Source of the DNA: a virus
Length of the DNA stretch: 64,000 nucleotides
IMG/VR virus record: IMGVR_UViG_3300032783_000063
Coordinates: 37,306 to 101,305 of that record
Reading direction: 5' to 3' (one strand)
Shown: one piece after another, positions 15,181-23,916 of the stretch
Layout of the letters: the number at the start of each line of letters is the position of its first letter
Position numbering within the stretch: position 1 is the first letter of the stretch
Notes under the pieces: model-generated
What the model was told of the DNA's origin: nothing
Databases searched by the model: none
Seen by the model: the letters and a program-made list of their open reading frames with translations, nothing else
Program-made: the position numbers and the translations under genes

Positions 15181-16880
15181 ACATCATCACCACTTCCCAT
15201 ATCAAGGCCCAGGTTCGTGACAGTCATGCGGCGCGGCGGACAGCATGGGCGGGGGGTGTCATCCTGGCAGCGGGTGTCATACAGGCGGCACACCGTGTCA
15301 TGCACCTGCCAGGATGGCCGTATGCGCTGATGGCCGCCGCCATCCTGGCCTACCACTATGCGCGGGCCGGGTGGGAACTGGTGGAGTTCCGCCGGACCGG
15401 CGGCCGGGCCGCGCGACGTCGGCGGCGGAAGTATCAGGGCGCTGCCACATTGCGCGACATTCACAAGCACTTGTCACCGGCTGCGGTCACTAAGCGGGCG
15501 GCGGTGACCCGGCCGTCGCTGGACGGGAAGGTAACGCTGGCCGACACGGGTGTCTTCCTCGGCCGCACCCTCCGCGCCAGACGCCGGCTGTGCGGCACCC
15601 ACGAGGACTCGTATCTGATCGTCGGCCCGCCCAGGACGGGAAAGACGGGATGGCTGGCGGGTGTCGTACAGGACGCTCCCGGTGCGTGTGTCGCCACCTC
15701 GAGCCGGGTTGACGTCCTCGTTCACACTGCCCCTGTCCGTGCTGCGAAAGGCCCGGCGTGGGTGCTGAACCCCGGCGGGGACGGGTCCATCCCCACCACG
15801 CTCGCCTGGTCGCCGCTCGACGGCTGCTACACCGCCGCCGGGGCAGTGGAACGCGCCGGCTACCTGATGGCCGCCGCGCCCAAAGACTCGTCCGGGAAAG
15901 ACGCCTGGTGGGAAGGCAAAGGCCACGAGCTCCTCCGCCTCGCCCTGCACGCCGCCGCAGTCGACGGCGGCACCATCCGCGACGCAGCCCAGTGGGTCCG
16001 CGACCCAGCCGACCCGGGCTTCGCCGCCGCGCTAGCCCTCCCCGACGCGGCCCCCGGCTGGGCCGCCGAGCATGCGCGGCTCATCGAATCCGCGGGGGAG
16101 ATGCTGTCCGGCATCGTCGCCTCCGCCGCGGCGGCGCTGGCGTGGCTGGCCGACCCGGCCATGGCACAGGTCGCCGACCCGGACCCTGGCACCGAGTTCT
16201 CCGCCGAGGAGTTCATCCTGTCGCGCGGCACCCTCTACATGATCGGCGCCGACAAGCCCCACTCCAGTTACGCACCCTATTTCGCGGCACTGACAGCGGA
16301 GATTTTCGAGGCAGCGAAACGGGTCGCATCGAACATGCGGAACGGCAGGCTTGACCCGCCGCTGACACTGGCCCTGGACGAGGCGGCGATCATCTGCCCC
16401 GTCCCGCTGGACCGGTGGACGTCCGAGGCCGGCGGTCACGGTGTCACCGTCCTGGCAGGCGTGCAGGCCATGTCACAGCTGCGCGCCCGGTGGGGCGACG
16501 AAGGCGGCCGTACCATCTTCTCCAACTCCACGGTGAAGATGATTTTCGGCGGGCTGACAGACCACGCTGATCTGGAGGCACTGTCAGCGGTGTGCGGTGA
16601 CCGTGACACGTGGCACAAGGTCAAGAGCGACGGCGGGTCGACCAGGCAGCCCGGCAGCGAGCGGCTGTTCCCGCCGGAACGGATCCGGCTGCTGCCCGCC
16701 TGGCATGCCCTGATCCTGCACCGGTCCACGCGGCCGGTGGTAGCCCGTGTCACCCCCGTGTGGCAGCGGAAGGACTATCTGCCGCTGCCCGAGGCCACCT
16801 GCCCGCCGCCCGCTGACATGCCGGCGGTCACCGACGACATCCAGCTCGCACTGCCGCCCGGCACCCAGCCGGCGGCCTGA
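15177..16880 (+). CDS. VirD4/TraG-like type IV coupling ATPase
   Basis: 567 residues. Two N-terminal membrane segments (about 24-40 and 47-66), Walker A at 150-157 (GPPRTGKT) and Walker B at 396-402 (LTLALDEAA). The following GGHGVTVLAGVQAMSQLRARWG matches the TraG/TraD/VirD4 C-terminal (TraM-recognition) region. Such hexameric ATPases bring DNA substrates to conjugation machinery. Having this protein beside an FtsK/TraB translocase is notable, since Streptomyces-type transfer normally needs TraB alone. Start overlaps the previous stop. Confidence 0.85.
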   Translation: MNIITTSHIKAQVRDSHAARRTAWAGGVILAAGVIQAAHRVMHLPGWPYALMAAAILAYHYARAGWELVEFRRTGGRAARRRRRKYQGAATLRDIHKHLSPAAVTKRAAVTRPSLDGKVTLADTGVFLGRTLRARRRLCGTHEDSYLIVGPPRTGKTGWLAGVVQDAPGACVATSSRVDVLVHTAPVRAAKGPAWVLNPGGDGSIPTTLAWSPLDGCYTAAGAVERAGYLMAAAPKDSSGKDAWWEGKGHELLRLALHAAAVDGGTIRDAAQWVRDPADPGFAAALALPDAAPGWAAEHARLIESAGEMLSGIVASAAAALAWLADPAMAQVADPDPGTEFSAEEFILSRGTLYMIGADKPHSSYAPYFAALTAEIFEAAKRVASNMRNGRLDPPLTLALDEAAIICPVPLDRWTSEAGGHGVTVLAGVQAMSQLRARWGDEGGRTIFSNSTVKMIFGGLTDHADLEALSAVCGDRDTWHKVKSDGGSTRQPGSERLFPPERIRLLPAWHALILHRSTRPVVARVTPVWQRKDYLPLPEATCPPPADMPAVTDDIQLALPPGTQPAA

Positions 16881-16901
16881 CCGGAGAAAGGACACACCAC
16901 G

Positions 16902-17723
16902 ATGAGCGAAAGCACCTATTCGCCGCTCTCCCGCAGAGCAAAGCAGCTGCTCAGCCTGCTGAAACGCACCAAGGACAAAGGCGTCCAGCGGGCGATTCTG
17001 CAGGCCCTGGCCCGTGAGATCGAGAAAGGCAAGCGGGCGGTCGTCAGGCGCGCGAAGGAAGCCGCCGAGCGTGCGAAGGACCGGATCAAGTACGGCAAGG
17101 AGTTCGCCCGCAAGGAGGCCCGGAAAGCATCGACGCGGGCGAAGGAGCCGCTGATGCGGCAGCACGCCGCTGGCGGGCAGGCCAGGAAGCCGGGGCCGAA
17201 GATGACCCGCGACGGCTACCACAAAGCTGCCGGGCTCACCCCCGAGCAGTCACGGAAGGTAGCAGCCGGGCCGAAGCCGCTCCGCCGCAGCGTCCGGGAC
17301 CGGGCAGCGAAGGTGCAGGCGAAACTCCAGTCGAAAGCCCGGCCTGTGACGGTGCGCAACCCGGCACCGGCTAAGGCGAAGGTGGTGCACATCGGCGGCA
17401 AGCCGGCCGCTAAGCCAGCACGGACCGTCCGCCCGGCGCCCGCCCCGTCAGCGCCGGCCAGGACCACGCCAGCGCCAGCCCGCGCCCCCGCCGCCACCGC
17501 AGCCAGGACCCCCGTGCGGGCCCCCGCAGCACCCGCCAGGACACCCGTGCCGCTCCCGTCGCAGACCGTCGCACGCGACCACGCAGCCCGCCTCGCGCCC
17601 AGGCCCCGCAAGCCCGCAGCGCCCATCCGCGTCCGCGCACCCAGGGCCCGGGCGCCCAGGCCAGCCGTGCACCCCGTCAAGATCCGCGCACCACGGGTCC
17701 GCATCCCCATCCGCGGCCGCTAA
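16902..17723 (+). CDS. very basic Lys/Arg/Ala/Pro-rich protein
   Basis: 273 residues. The N-terminal 90 are amphipathic charged helix; the rest is a low-complexity tail of PA, AR, KP and RAP units ending RAPRVRIPIRGR, resembling histone H1-like or nucleoid-binding tails. GGAGAAAGGACACACC precedes ATG. It likely coats or condenses DNA during transfer or anchors it at the membrane complex; inferred from composition and position. Confidence 0.55.
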   Translation: MSESTYSPLSRRAKQLLSLLKRTKDKGVQRAILQALAREIEKGKRAVVRRAKEAAERAKDRIKYGKEFARKEARKASTRAKEPLMRQHAAGGQARKPGPKMTRDGYHKAAGLTPEQSRKVAAGPKPLRRSVRDRAAKVQAKLQSKARPVTVRNPAPAKAKVVHIGGKPAAKPARTVRPAPAPSAPARTTPAPARAPAATAARTPVRAPAAPARTPVPLPSQTVARDHAARLAPRPRKPAAPIRVRAPRARAPRPAVHPVKIRAPRVRIPIRGR

Positions 17724-17742
17724 CAGAAAGGAGAACACGCTC

Positions 17743-18021
17743 ATGGATGACAACAGGGCGAAAGCACTGAGCGAAGCCCGCCAGAAACTCACCGAAATGG
17801 AATTCGCATGGGCCGACGCCACCATCAACAGCGTCCACGCGACCGAGGACCCGGACCGCGACCCGCCGACGATCCGCCAGGGATTCGCCGCACTGCGTGG
17901 TCTTGCCGCCGAACAGGCACAACATGACGCGCTGGAAGCGCAGCGGAAGCTGATCTGGGACCTGGAATGGGGTCCGCAGTCGGCGCAGCGCCGCGCTCCC
18001 GGGCTTCGCCGCAGCCGGTAA
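17743..18021 (+). CDS. hypothetical helical protein (92 aa)
   Basis: AGAAAGGAGAACACGCTC precedes ATG 17743. The product is mostly helical and acidic, with a basic end (QRRAPGLRRSR). No family recognised; spacing of 19 bases from the basic protein indicates the same operon. Confidence 0.6.
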   Translation: MDDNRAKALSEARQKLTEMEFAWADATINSVHATEDPDRDPPTIRQGFAALRGLAAEQAQHDALEAQRKLIWDLEWGPQSAQRRAPGLRRSR

Positions 18022-18036
18022 CAGGAGAAAAAGAAC

Positions 18037-18213
18037 ATGAAAACCTTCCGGACCATCGTAGGCATCGGGTTCTTCGGTCTGATGGCCGTCGTCGCCACAT
18101 GGGCGATAGTGACGAGCCCCGGTCCTGTCCACTGGGGCCGGATGCTCGTCTTCGGCGTGATCGCGAGCATCCCGCTTGTGATCAAGATGCGCCGCGCCGA
18201 CCGTAACCGCTAA
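18037..18213 (+). CDS. small two-helix membrane protein (58 aa)
   Basis: ACAGGAGAAAAAGAAC precedes ATG 18037. Hydrophobic helices at about 6-25 (TIVGIGFFGLMAVVATWAIV) and 35-49 (RMLVFGVIASIPLVI) end in a basic KMRRADRNR tail. Fits the set of small membrane proteins common in actinobacterial conjugative elements. Confidence 0.6.
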   Translation: MKTFRTIVGIGFFGLMAVVATWAIVTSPGPVHWGRMLVFGVIASIPLVIKMRRADRNR

Positions 18214-18230
18214 CACAGAAAGACACACAA

Positions 18231-18899
18231 ATGTCCATTAACCTCCGCATCAGCCAGCGCAACCGTGGCACCGAACCCGGCAACCCGTTCAGATGTGCCA
18301 TCGCCAACGCCTGGCGGGCGCAGAAAGGCGGTGACCCGTACGTACCAGGAGACGGCCGCGTACACGTAAGCCACGGCCCGTTCTGGCGCGAAACCCACAA
18401 GATCGGCCCGGACGGCAACAAGGTCATCAAAACCCACGACACCAAAGGCCCGAAAGCAGTCCCGGACCAGGACATCACCCTCGACGGCCCCGCCAAGACA
18501 CCCGCGAAGACCAAGACACCGGCCAAGACGGCGGCGAAGGCATCTGCCCGCGCTGACCGGAAAGCCGCCAGGGCCGCCAGGAAAACAGACACCAAACCGG
18601 CCGCGAAGGCACCTGCTGCTGCCGCAGCACCACAGCAGCAGCGAGCGTGGCCGCCGAAACCAGCACGCACCGCCCCCCCGCAGCAGACACGCGCCACACT
18701 GCGCCGCCCGGCACCCCCGCAGCCAGCCAGACAGCCCGCCGCGACCGCCCAGGCACGCACCAGAGCGGCAGCCCCGGCCCAGGCCCGTGCCACCCAGCGG
18801 CAAGCCATCACCGCAGGCAAACCAGCACAGCAATGGCCGCCGCCATACCGGGAACCCGAGAAAGTCCCCGTCACCCGCAGCCGCAGCCGCGGACGGTAA
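18231..18899 (+). CDS. hypothetical protein with basic low-complexity tail
   Basis: 222 residues: a structured N-terminal 80 (MSINLRISQRNRGTEPGNPFRC...) then a Lys/Ala/Pro tail similar in style to the 16902 protein, with several RA/KA/PA repeats. Likely DNA-associated. ACAGAAAGACACACAA precedes the ATG; it lies 12 bases before the translocase. Confidence 0.55.
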   Translation: MSINLRISQRNRGTEPGNPFRCAIANAWRAQKGGDPYVPGDGRVHVSHGPFWRETHKIGPDGNKVIKTHDTKGPKAVPDQDITLDGPAKTPAKTKTPAKTAAKASARADRKAARAARKTDTKPAAKAPAAAAAPQQQRAWPPKPARTAPPQQTRATLRRPAPPQPARQPAATAQARTRAAAPAQARATQRQAITAGKPAQQWPPPYREPEKVPVTRSRSRGR

Positions 18900-18911
18900 A
18901 AGGAGCCCTGC

Positions 18912-20843
18912 ATGAGTGCCAGCAAGAAAGAAACCGCCGCGATGGACGCCATCGTCATGACCATCCGGTTCCTCTGGCGCTGGCACTCCGGCTACCCCCT
19001 CCACGGCCCCCACGGCAAATTCCGCACCGACGCCACCTGGTCAAAAGACGCAAAAAACGTCCTCCACCCGATCCCAGGCGGATACGCGCCCCGGTGGCAT
19101 CACCTCCGCTGGCGCCGCCGCGGCCTCTACCGCTCCGCCGCCACCTGGACTGTCATCGGCGCCATCTACGGGTACCTCACCGCACCCGCCGTCACCCTGG
19201 CCATCATCGCTGCCGCCACTGCGGCAGCAGCCGGATACGGCACCTGGAAAGCCATCCGCGTCATCCGCACCTGGCAGTCCGAACGACACGAAATCAGGCC
19301 GCTGAAAGCCCGCCTCAAGCACCTCACCGGCTGGGAACCCGTCAGCATCACCATCGTCCGCGAAGACAACCCCGGCGGCAAGGACTGGCGGGAACTCAAG
19401 ATCGTAGACGTCGAGATCGAATGGCCAGTCGCCGCGCAGCTCGGCCCCCGCGACCAGCCCCTCATCCTCGAGGGCCTCACCGACCGCCTAGCCATCGAAG
19501 CCCCCGAACAGGCCGGGTCAAAATTCAAAGGACGCAACCGGGTTGTCCGATACGTCCAGTCCGAGCCGCCTCCCGGCCTGATCGGCTGGGATCACGTCGC
19601 TGAAGCCGTCGCCGGCGCCGACCGGAACGAGCTCGTGTTCGGCCTCGGCCGGCCCGAGGTGACGGGCAACAGGAAAACCTACGCGATCGTCAAGGCATCC
19701 CTGTCCACCGATAGCCCGCACCTCGCGTGCTCCGGCGGAACAGGCGGCGGGAAAACCAACCTGGGCGCGCTCATCATCCTCCAGGAACTGCACCGCGGCG
19801 CGATCCTCTTCAACATCGACCCCCGCTGGGACTCCCACCTGTGGTCTGAGGGCCTGCCCAACGTCATCTCCGCCCATTCCATCCCCGACGTTCACAACGC
19901 CCTGGCCTGGCTCGGCGAAGAACTCCACCGCCGCTACCAGACCGTGTTCTACGCTTCCCGCGGCACCGGCCGCGCCAGGCCCAAGTGGGCCCGCATCCTC
20001 GTCAACTGCGAAGAACTCAACTTCGGCATGCAGGACCTCAAGGACTACTGGACCGAGTGCCGCGCCGGCGACAAGAGCCTGCCGAAACGGTCCCCCGCGC
20101 TGAAAGCCCTCCAGGCCCTGTCCTGCGCCGGGCGGGCCGTCGACATCCACATCATGCTCTGGGCACAGATGCTCACCGTCGAATGCACCGGAGTGAAGGA
20201 CTCCACCGTCCGCGCCAACGCCGGAATCAAAGCCATGGTCCGCTACGACACCAACAACTGGAACATGCAGATCGGCAAACGGTTCCCCATGCCCCCCGAG
20301 CCCACCGAGCCCGGCCGCATACAACTGGTAACCGCCCGCGGTGTCCAGGAAACCCAGGTCCCCTACCTGTGCCTCGACCAGGACAAGGGTGACGAAGAAG
20401 GCGACAAGGCAGTCGCATGGGCTCGCGAGTACGCCGTCAGCGGCCAAGTCGCAGCACTGCCCACAGGCAAGCACGGAATCCCCCAGAGACTGTGGCCGGT
20501 ACCCATCGCCGAACCCGTCCTAGGACAACTGCAACTTTCGCAAAACGCGGACTCAACCCCAGGTCAGAACCCTGAGACGCCTAGGACAGTCTCAACTGAG
20601 ACACCCGCGATCGAAGCTCCGGTGACCCTTTCCGAGGCATGCGACGAGGAAACAGGGTTCCTCACGTGCGGTCTGATCGCCGCCCGCCGCGCCAGCACCC
20701 GGCCCGGATTCCCCCCGTCATGCGGACACAGGGGCGCAGCGAAGCTGTACTGGCCTGCCGACCTCCGCGCCAAGCTCGCGCGCCCCGACGACACCAGCCA
20801 GATAGCGGACAGTGACGACGATCAGCAGGACGGCGCGGCATGA
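18912..20843 (+). CDS. FtsK/SpoIIIE-type DNA translocase (TraB-like)
   Basis: 643 residues. Transmembrane segment(s) at about 78-108, Walker A SGGTGGGKT at 274-282, Walker B-like ILVNCEELNF at about 362-371, and a hydrophilic C-terminus that may carry the DNA-recognition domain. In Streptomyces plasmids and integrative elements a single protein of this kind (TraB/TraSA) moves double-stranded DNA between hyphae, recognising short direct repeats (clt). A non-coding repeat block lies about 1 kb downstream. AGGAGCCCTGC precedes ATG. Confidence 0.9.
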   Translation: MSASKKETAAMDAIVMTIRFLWRWHSGYPLHGPHGKFRTDATWSKDAKNVLHPIPGGYAPRWHHLRWRRRGLYRSAATWTVIGAIYGYLTAPAVTLAIIAAATAAAAGYGTWKAIRVIRTWQSERHEIRPLKARLKHLTGWEPVSITIVREDNPGGKDWRELKIVDVEIEWPVAAQLGPRDQPLILEGLTDRLAIEAPEQAGSKFKGRNRVVRYVQSEPPPGLIGWDHVAEAVAGADRNELVFGLGRPEVTGNRKTYAIVKASLSTDSPHLACSGGTGGGKTNLGALIILQELHRGAILFNIDPRWDSHLWSEGLPNVISAHSIPDVHNALAWLGEELHRRYQTVFYASRGTGRARPKWARILVNCEELNFGMQDLKDYWTECRAGDKSLPKRSPALKALQALSCAGRAVDIHIMLWAQMLTVECTGVKDSTVRANAGIKAMVRYDTNNWNMQIGKRFPMPPEPTEPGRIQLVTARGVQETQVPYLCLDQDKGDEEGDKAVAWAREYAVSGQVAALPTGKHGIPQRLWPVPIAEPVLGQLQLSQNADSTPGQNPETPRTVSTETPAIEAPVTLSEACDEETGFLTCGLIAARRASTRPGFPPSCGHRGAAKLYWPADLRAKLARPDDTSQIADSDDDQQDGAA

Positions 20844-21727
20844 CACGCCAACTCACCGAGATCGTGCTCGCCAGCCGTGACGACATCCCCGCCGTCCCCC
20901 TCGGGGCGTGGCGCACCAGCGAGATCTGGTGCCCAGTCGGCGCCCCGTTCGGCGCCTATCAGGCGTCGTCACGCGGCCGTATCCGCAGCGTCGACCGCAC
21001 CGCAGCCAACGGCCGCGCCTACAAGGGCGTAGTGCTCAGCGCGCGGCTCTCCCACCGCGGCCCGAGCGCGGGCACCAGGCACTCCTACGAGCAAGTCAAC
21101 GTCACCGCCGGCGACGGCACGAAGCACACCAGGCCCGTCCACTGGCTTGTCACGCTCGCCTTCGAGGGCCCCAGGCCCGCAGGCCAGCCCGAGACCCGCC
21201 ACTACAACGACCAGCCGCTCGACAACAGGTGGGCCCCGGGCGCCACGAAAGAGGAACGGCAGGCCAACGGCGGGAACCTGGGCTACGGGTCGCGGGAGGA
21301 CCAGGAACGCGACCAGGCCGAGAACAACCCGCCCGAGCCGAGGCCGCCGCGACCGGTCGTCCTCTGCGAGCCCCACGGCCGGCCCGTAGTCAACGGCAGC
21401 AAGGTCCGCTGCCAGGCGTGCATCGAGCAGCTGGGCATCGCCGGCGCCCGCCTCATCGCCTCGGGCCTCAGCCCGGCCGAGGCAGCTGAGCAGCTGGGCT
21501 ACAGCTCGCCGGACGGCCTGGTGCGCCACGCCAAAAACCACGGCGGCCTGATCGAGACCATCACCTACTCGCTCGCCGGCGGGACACCGCCCGTGATACT
21601 CGCCGGGGACCCTCCCGCGAGTGTTATACGCAACCACCCTGTGACCAGCGGAAACGTGCCGGATGGCGGCCGCCGCCGAGTGTCCCGGCTGAGGCGCCTG
21701 TTCCGCCAGGTCGGTGACTCACAGTGA
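20840..21727 (+). CDS. HNH homing-type endonuclease with NUMOD4 motif
   Basis: WCPVGAPFGAYQASSRGRIRSVDR (residues about 30-53) fits NUMOD4, and VHWLVTLAFEGPRP...RHYNDQPLDNRW fits an HNH_3 core. A CEPHGRPV...CQAC zinc pair and an HTH-like LSPAEAAEQLGYSSPDGLVRHAKNHGG follow. These are features of homing-type nucleases in actinomycete elements. ATGA overlap with the translocase gene; a specific role in transfer would be inference. Confidence 0.7.
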   Translation: MTRQLTEIVLASRDDIPAVPLGAWRTSEIWCPVGAPFGAYQASSRGRIRSVDRTAANGRAYKGVVLSARLSHRGPSAGTRHSYEQVNVTAGDGTKHTRPVHWLVTLAFEGPRPAGQPETRHYNDQPLDNRWAPGATKEERQANGGNLGYGSREDQERDQAENNPPEPRPPRPVVLCEPHGRPVVNGSKVRCQACIEQLGIAGARLIASGLSPAEAAEQLGYSSPDGLVRHAKNHGGLIETITYSLAGGTPPVILAGDPPASVIRNHPVTSGNVPDGGRRRVSRLRRLFRQVGDSQ

Positions 21728-21870
21728 ACGCCGGCCTGACGTCACGCACAGTGAGCGGCCCGCTAATCCGATCGAACTGGAAACTCGCCCAAGATCGTTC
21801 ACCGCTAACCATAGTACGCAGCCACATAAGGGGCATAAGCGGGCGTTCTACGCTGGGGCGAGTTGCTCGC

Positions 21871-21918
21871 GGGGGGAGGCCCGCCGCGAAGCGGCGTAAA
21901 GGCGCGTGGCCTCCCCCC
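21871..21918. repeat. nested inverted repeats, candidate transfer/replication locus
   Basis: GGGGGGAGGCC (21871-21881) and GGCCTCCCCCC (21908-21918) are perfect 11-bp arms enclosing a second perfect hairpin CGCCGC-GAA-GCGGCG (21882-21896). It is followed at once by TGGGACA direct repeats. The 21728-22157 interval has no credible gene. Its position after the TraB-like gene suggests clt/oriT or an origin; a rho-independent terminator is the simpler alternative. Confidence 0.5.
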
Positions 21919-21932
21919 AAACCCGTCCCAGA

Positions 21933-21962
21933 TGGGACAAACTGGGACACCCTTCTGGGACA
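21933..21962 (+). repeat. three TGGGACA direct repeats
   Basis: TGGGACA at 21933-21939, 21943-21949 and 21956-21962, spaced 10 and 13 bases apart, with an inverted TCCCA at 21926-21930. Streptomyces TraB proteins recognise short direct repeats (TRS) in clt loci, so these are candidate recognition sites. No repeat has been tested. Confidence 0.45.
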
Positions 21963-22073
21963 GCCCAGGGAGACGAGTTGTTTGCTTGATATACACAGCA
22001 AACCGGCTGCCGAGCCGAGTCACACACAGTGAGCAACAAAAACAAAGGTCAGGTTCAAGGCAGGGGGACATCC

Positions 22074-22117
22074 TGTACACGTACATGGTTTCACGTGCCA
22101 CGTACAGTGGGTATACT
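22074..22117 (+). promoter_or_regulatory. candidate promoter with TGTAC/GTACA operator
   Basis: TGTAC-AC-GTACA (22074-22085) is an inverted repeat just upstream of a possible -35 (TTTCAC, 22089-22094) and -10 (TATACT, 22112-22117) with 17-bp spacing. It lies 40 bases before the ribbon-helix-helix gene at 22158, which may bind it. Confidence 0.4.
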
Positions 22118-22157
22118 TACGCGCAGAGAGATTCACTCCCTAGCCAACAGAGAGGCC

Positions 22158-22577
22158 ATGTTGAACATCACGGTGTACCTGCCAGAAGAGATCGGCACCT
22201 GGGCGAAGAAAGCGGACCTGAACCTGAGTTACATGCTGCGACGAGCAGTAGAGGGCGAGCAGCACCGCCAGGCCGTGCGGATGAACCTGGGCGACCAATC
22301 AGGCGTACACGAACTGGAGGTACAAGACAAGCACAAGCGGATCTACACCGCCAGGTTCCACGGCCGCCTGCTGACAGAGCATGACGGCGTAACGGCATAC
22401 CTCAGCGACGACGGGAACATCTGGACATACGACGGCTCATCTTTCGACCTGTGCCCGCACGATGAGCCGTGGCTGGACCTGCAGGACTGGCCGCTAGATG
22501 ACTATCTCACCGTGATGGAGGCCATCGGCGTGACAGGCGTCGTGGAGATCGGAAAAAGAAAGGGCATCGTCCCGTGA
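22158..22577 (+). CDS. RHH-containing hypothetical protein (139 aa)
   Basis: ATG 22158 follows AGAGAGGCC. Residues 1-34 (LNITVYLPEEIGTWAKKADLNLSYMLRRAVEGE) form a strand-helix-helix like CcdA/RHH antitoxins. The remaining 100 residues (YTARFHGRLL...VTAYLSDDGNIWTYDG...) have repeated strands of unknown fold. First gene of the Spd-like operon and a candidate autoregulator. The last codons are duplicated downstream (see 22841-22856). Confidence 0.6.
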   Translation: MLNITVYLPEEIGTWAKKADLNLSYMLRRAVEGEQHRQAVRMNLGDQSGVHELEVQDKHKRIYTARFHGRLLTEHDGVTAYLSDDGNIWTYDGSSFDLCPHDEPWLDLQDWPLDDYLTVMEAIGVTGVVEIGKRKGIVP

Positions 22578-22614
22578 CCACCAACATCAACTGTCAGGCG
22601 GGGGAGGTGCCCGC

Positions 22615-22797
22615 ATGAGCGGCCAGCGGTTCGTGGTCGCCTGCATCACCGTGTCATTGCTGGTGATCGTCACCCAGGTTCTGCTGTGCGTCCTGGGCGA
22701 CGCCCGCCTGGCGCGGGCGTGGGCCGCCGGGTTCGCTGGCGTCGCAGTCGCATCCGGCCTCATGTATCTCCGCAGCCAGAGAGGCGGCCAACGATGA
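22615..22797 (+). CDS. small two-helix membrane protein (60 aa)
   Basis: GGGGGAGGTGCCCGC precedes ATG 22615. Hydrophobic helices at about 7-27 and 35-51 with a basic C-terminus. Typical of the small spread (Spd-like) membrane proteins of actinobacterial conjugative elements; assignment is by context. Confidence 0.6.
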   Translation: MSGQRFVVACITVSLLVIVTQVLLCVLGDARLARAWAAGFAGVAVASGLMYLRSQRGGQR

Positions 22798-22856
22798 CCG
22801 CCATTGTGGCCGTGGACCGGCGGCAGCACGACAGTAGGGGGGGCATCGTCCCGTGA
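22794..22856 (+). CDS. possible 20-aa coupling peptide
   Basis: ATG 22794 overlaps the preceding stop and TGA 22854-22856 overlaps the following GTG, so a 20-residue frame exactly bridges two genes. It ends with the same GGGCATCGTCCCGTGA as the gene at 22158. It may be the fused remnant of a duplication that maintains translational coupling. Confidence 0.35.
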   Translation: MTAIVAVDRRQHDSRGGIVP

Positions 22857-23029
22857 GCACACTCATCGTCGTCGCGGTCATCGTGTTCGTCTTGCTGCAC
22901 GTCCTGGGCGCCGGACAGCATCACCGGCGCCGGTCACGCGGACTCCAGCCCAGGTTCTACTGGTCCTCGAAGTGGGGGCCGTACGGGTCGATCAAGATCG
23001 GGGGCTTTCGCATCGGTCACAAACTGTAG
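22853..23029 (+). CDS. small membrane protein (58 aa, GTG start)
   Basis: Starts STLIVVAVIVFVLLHVLGAG, a transmembrane helix, then a basic RRRSRGLQPRFYWSSKWGPYGSIKIGGFRIG tail. GTGA overlap with the preceding frame. Function unknown. Confidence 0.55.
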   Translation: MSTLIVVAVIVFVLLHVLGAGQHHRRRSRGLQPRFYWSSKWGPYGSIKIGGFRIGHKL

Positions 23030-23092
23030 GGGGGGGGATTATCCCCTCTATTAACTACTAGATAGTCGTTTCAAGTCAAGGGAGCACGAATC

Positions 23093-23536
23093 ATGTCATC
23101 TTGCCCGGGTTTGCATTGCCCAGGGTGCGGCGAGGTGGGGGCTGGCGGCCTGGTGGTCGCCGGTGTTGCCGCAGCGCTGGCTTATGAACTGGGTGCGACG
23201 ATCGCCACGATCGCCGCACTCGTCCTGACCATCGCCGGTGTCACGACTCTCGTCGTCGTCGTGCTGATGGCCATCTTCCTGCGGAAGGTCCTGAAGGACA
23301 CTGCGGGCCAGGAGCAGATCTTGCCGTTCGGTGAGGCGATGCGCCGGTCTGCGGCGGTGCGGGGGCCGTCGAATGCGGCGATCGGGCGGCGGCTGCGGGC
23401 GCTGGAGAACCGGCCTGCGCTGCATGTGCATCTGGGCGGCGAGCAGGACACCGCGCCGGTGTGGACGGCGCGCCAGCAGGCGACGGAGCGGAAGCAGCTG
23501 CCGGGCCGGTCGTGGCCGCGAGAGGACCAGCCGTGA
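23093..23536 (+). CDS. membrane protein with N-terminal CPGCG (147 aa)
   Basis: CAAGGGAGCACGAATC precedes ATG 23093. Begins SSCPGLHCPGCGEVGAGG (paired cysteines), then two membrane helices (about 19-37 and 41-66) and a cytoplasmic tail with NAAIGRRLRALENRPALHVH. Placed among DUF2637/Spd-like genes, so probably a spread-complex component. Confidence 0.6.
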   Translation: MSSCPGLHCPGCGEVGAGGLVVAGVAAALAYELGATIATIAALVLTIAGVTTLVVVVLMAIFLRKVLKDTAGQEQILPFGEAMRRSAAVRGPSNAAIGRRLRALENRPALHVHLGGEQDTAPVWTARQQATERKQLPGRSWPREDQP

Positions 23537-23916
23537 TCGTCCTGGCTGTGGCCGGGGTGGCCGTGCTGATCCTGTGGGCGGCGTTCGGGGATGTTGTTCT
23601 CTGGTCGCTGCTGGCCGCCGGGGTCGTGGTGGCCGCTGCCGGGGCGGTGTTCGCGGTGTGGTGGTGTCGGCGGACTGTGCCGCAGATCCGGCAGCCGTGG
23701 ACTGGTGACATGACCCTGGACGTGCTCAAGGCGCGCGAGCTGGCTGAGGAGCATCCGGTGAAGGTGATCGAGGGCGTGTTCGAGGTGTCGGAGGAACGGC
23801 TCCCGGCACGCAGGAAGAGAGCATGGACCGCTACCCCCAGTAATCAACCGAAGGGAACACACGCAGTGACCAAGCTCAGCGAATGCGACGACCGGCGGGA
23901 CCGGTCTAGGCGATGA
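23533..23916 (+). CDS. two-helix membrane protein (127 aa)
   Basis: GTG 23533 overlaps the previous stop. Helices at about 1-19 and 23-45, then a soluble tail. GTG and ATG overlaps link it to neighbours on both sides. No family recognised. Confidence 0.55.
   Translation: MIVLAVAGVAVLILWAAFGDVVLWSLLAAGVVVAAAGAVFAVWWCRRTVPQIRQPWTGDMTLDVLKARELAEEHPVKVIEGVFEVSEERLPARRKRAWTATPSNQPKGTHAVTKLSECDDRRDRSRR

Noticed and set aside
21724-22032. 102-codon ORF after the HNH gene
   Set aside because: It runs through the inverted repeats and direct repeats and reads as basic low-complexity sequence; better explained as non-coding.
22088-22097. GTTTCACGTG as a second parS
   Set aside because: Only 10 of 14 core positions match; the second arm is GCCAC instead of AAAC.
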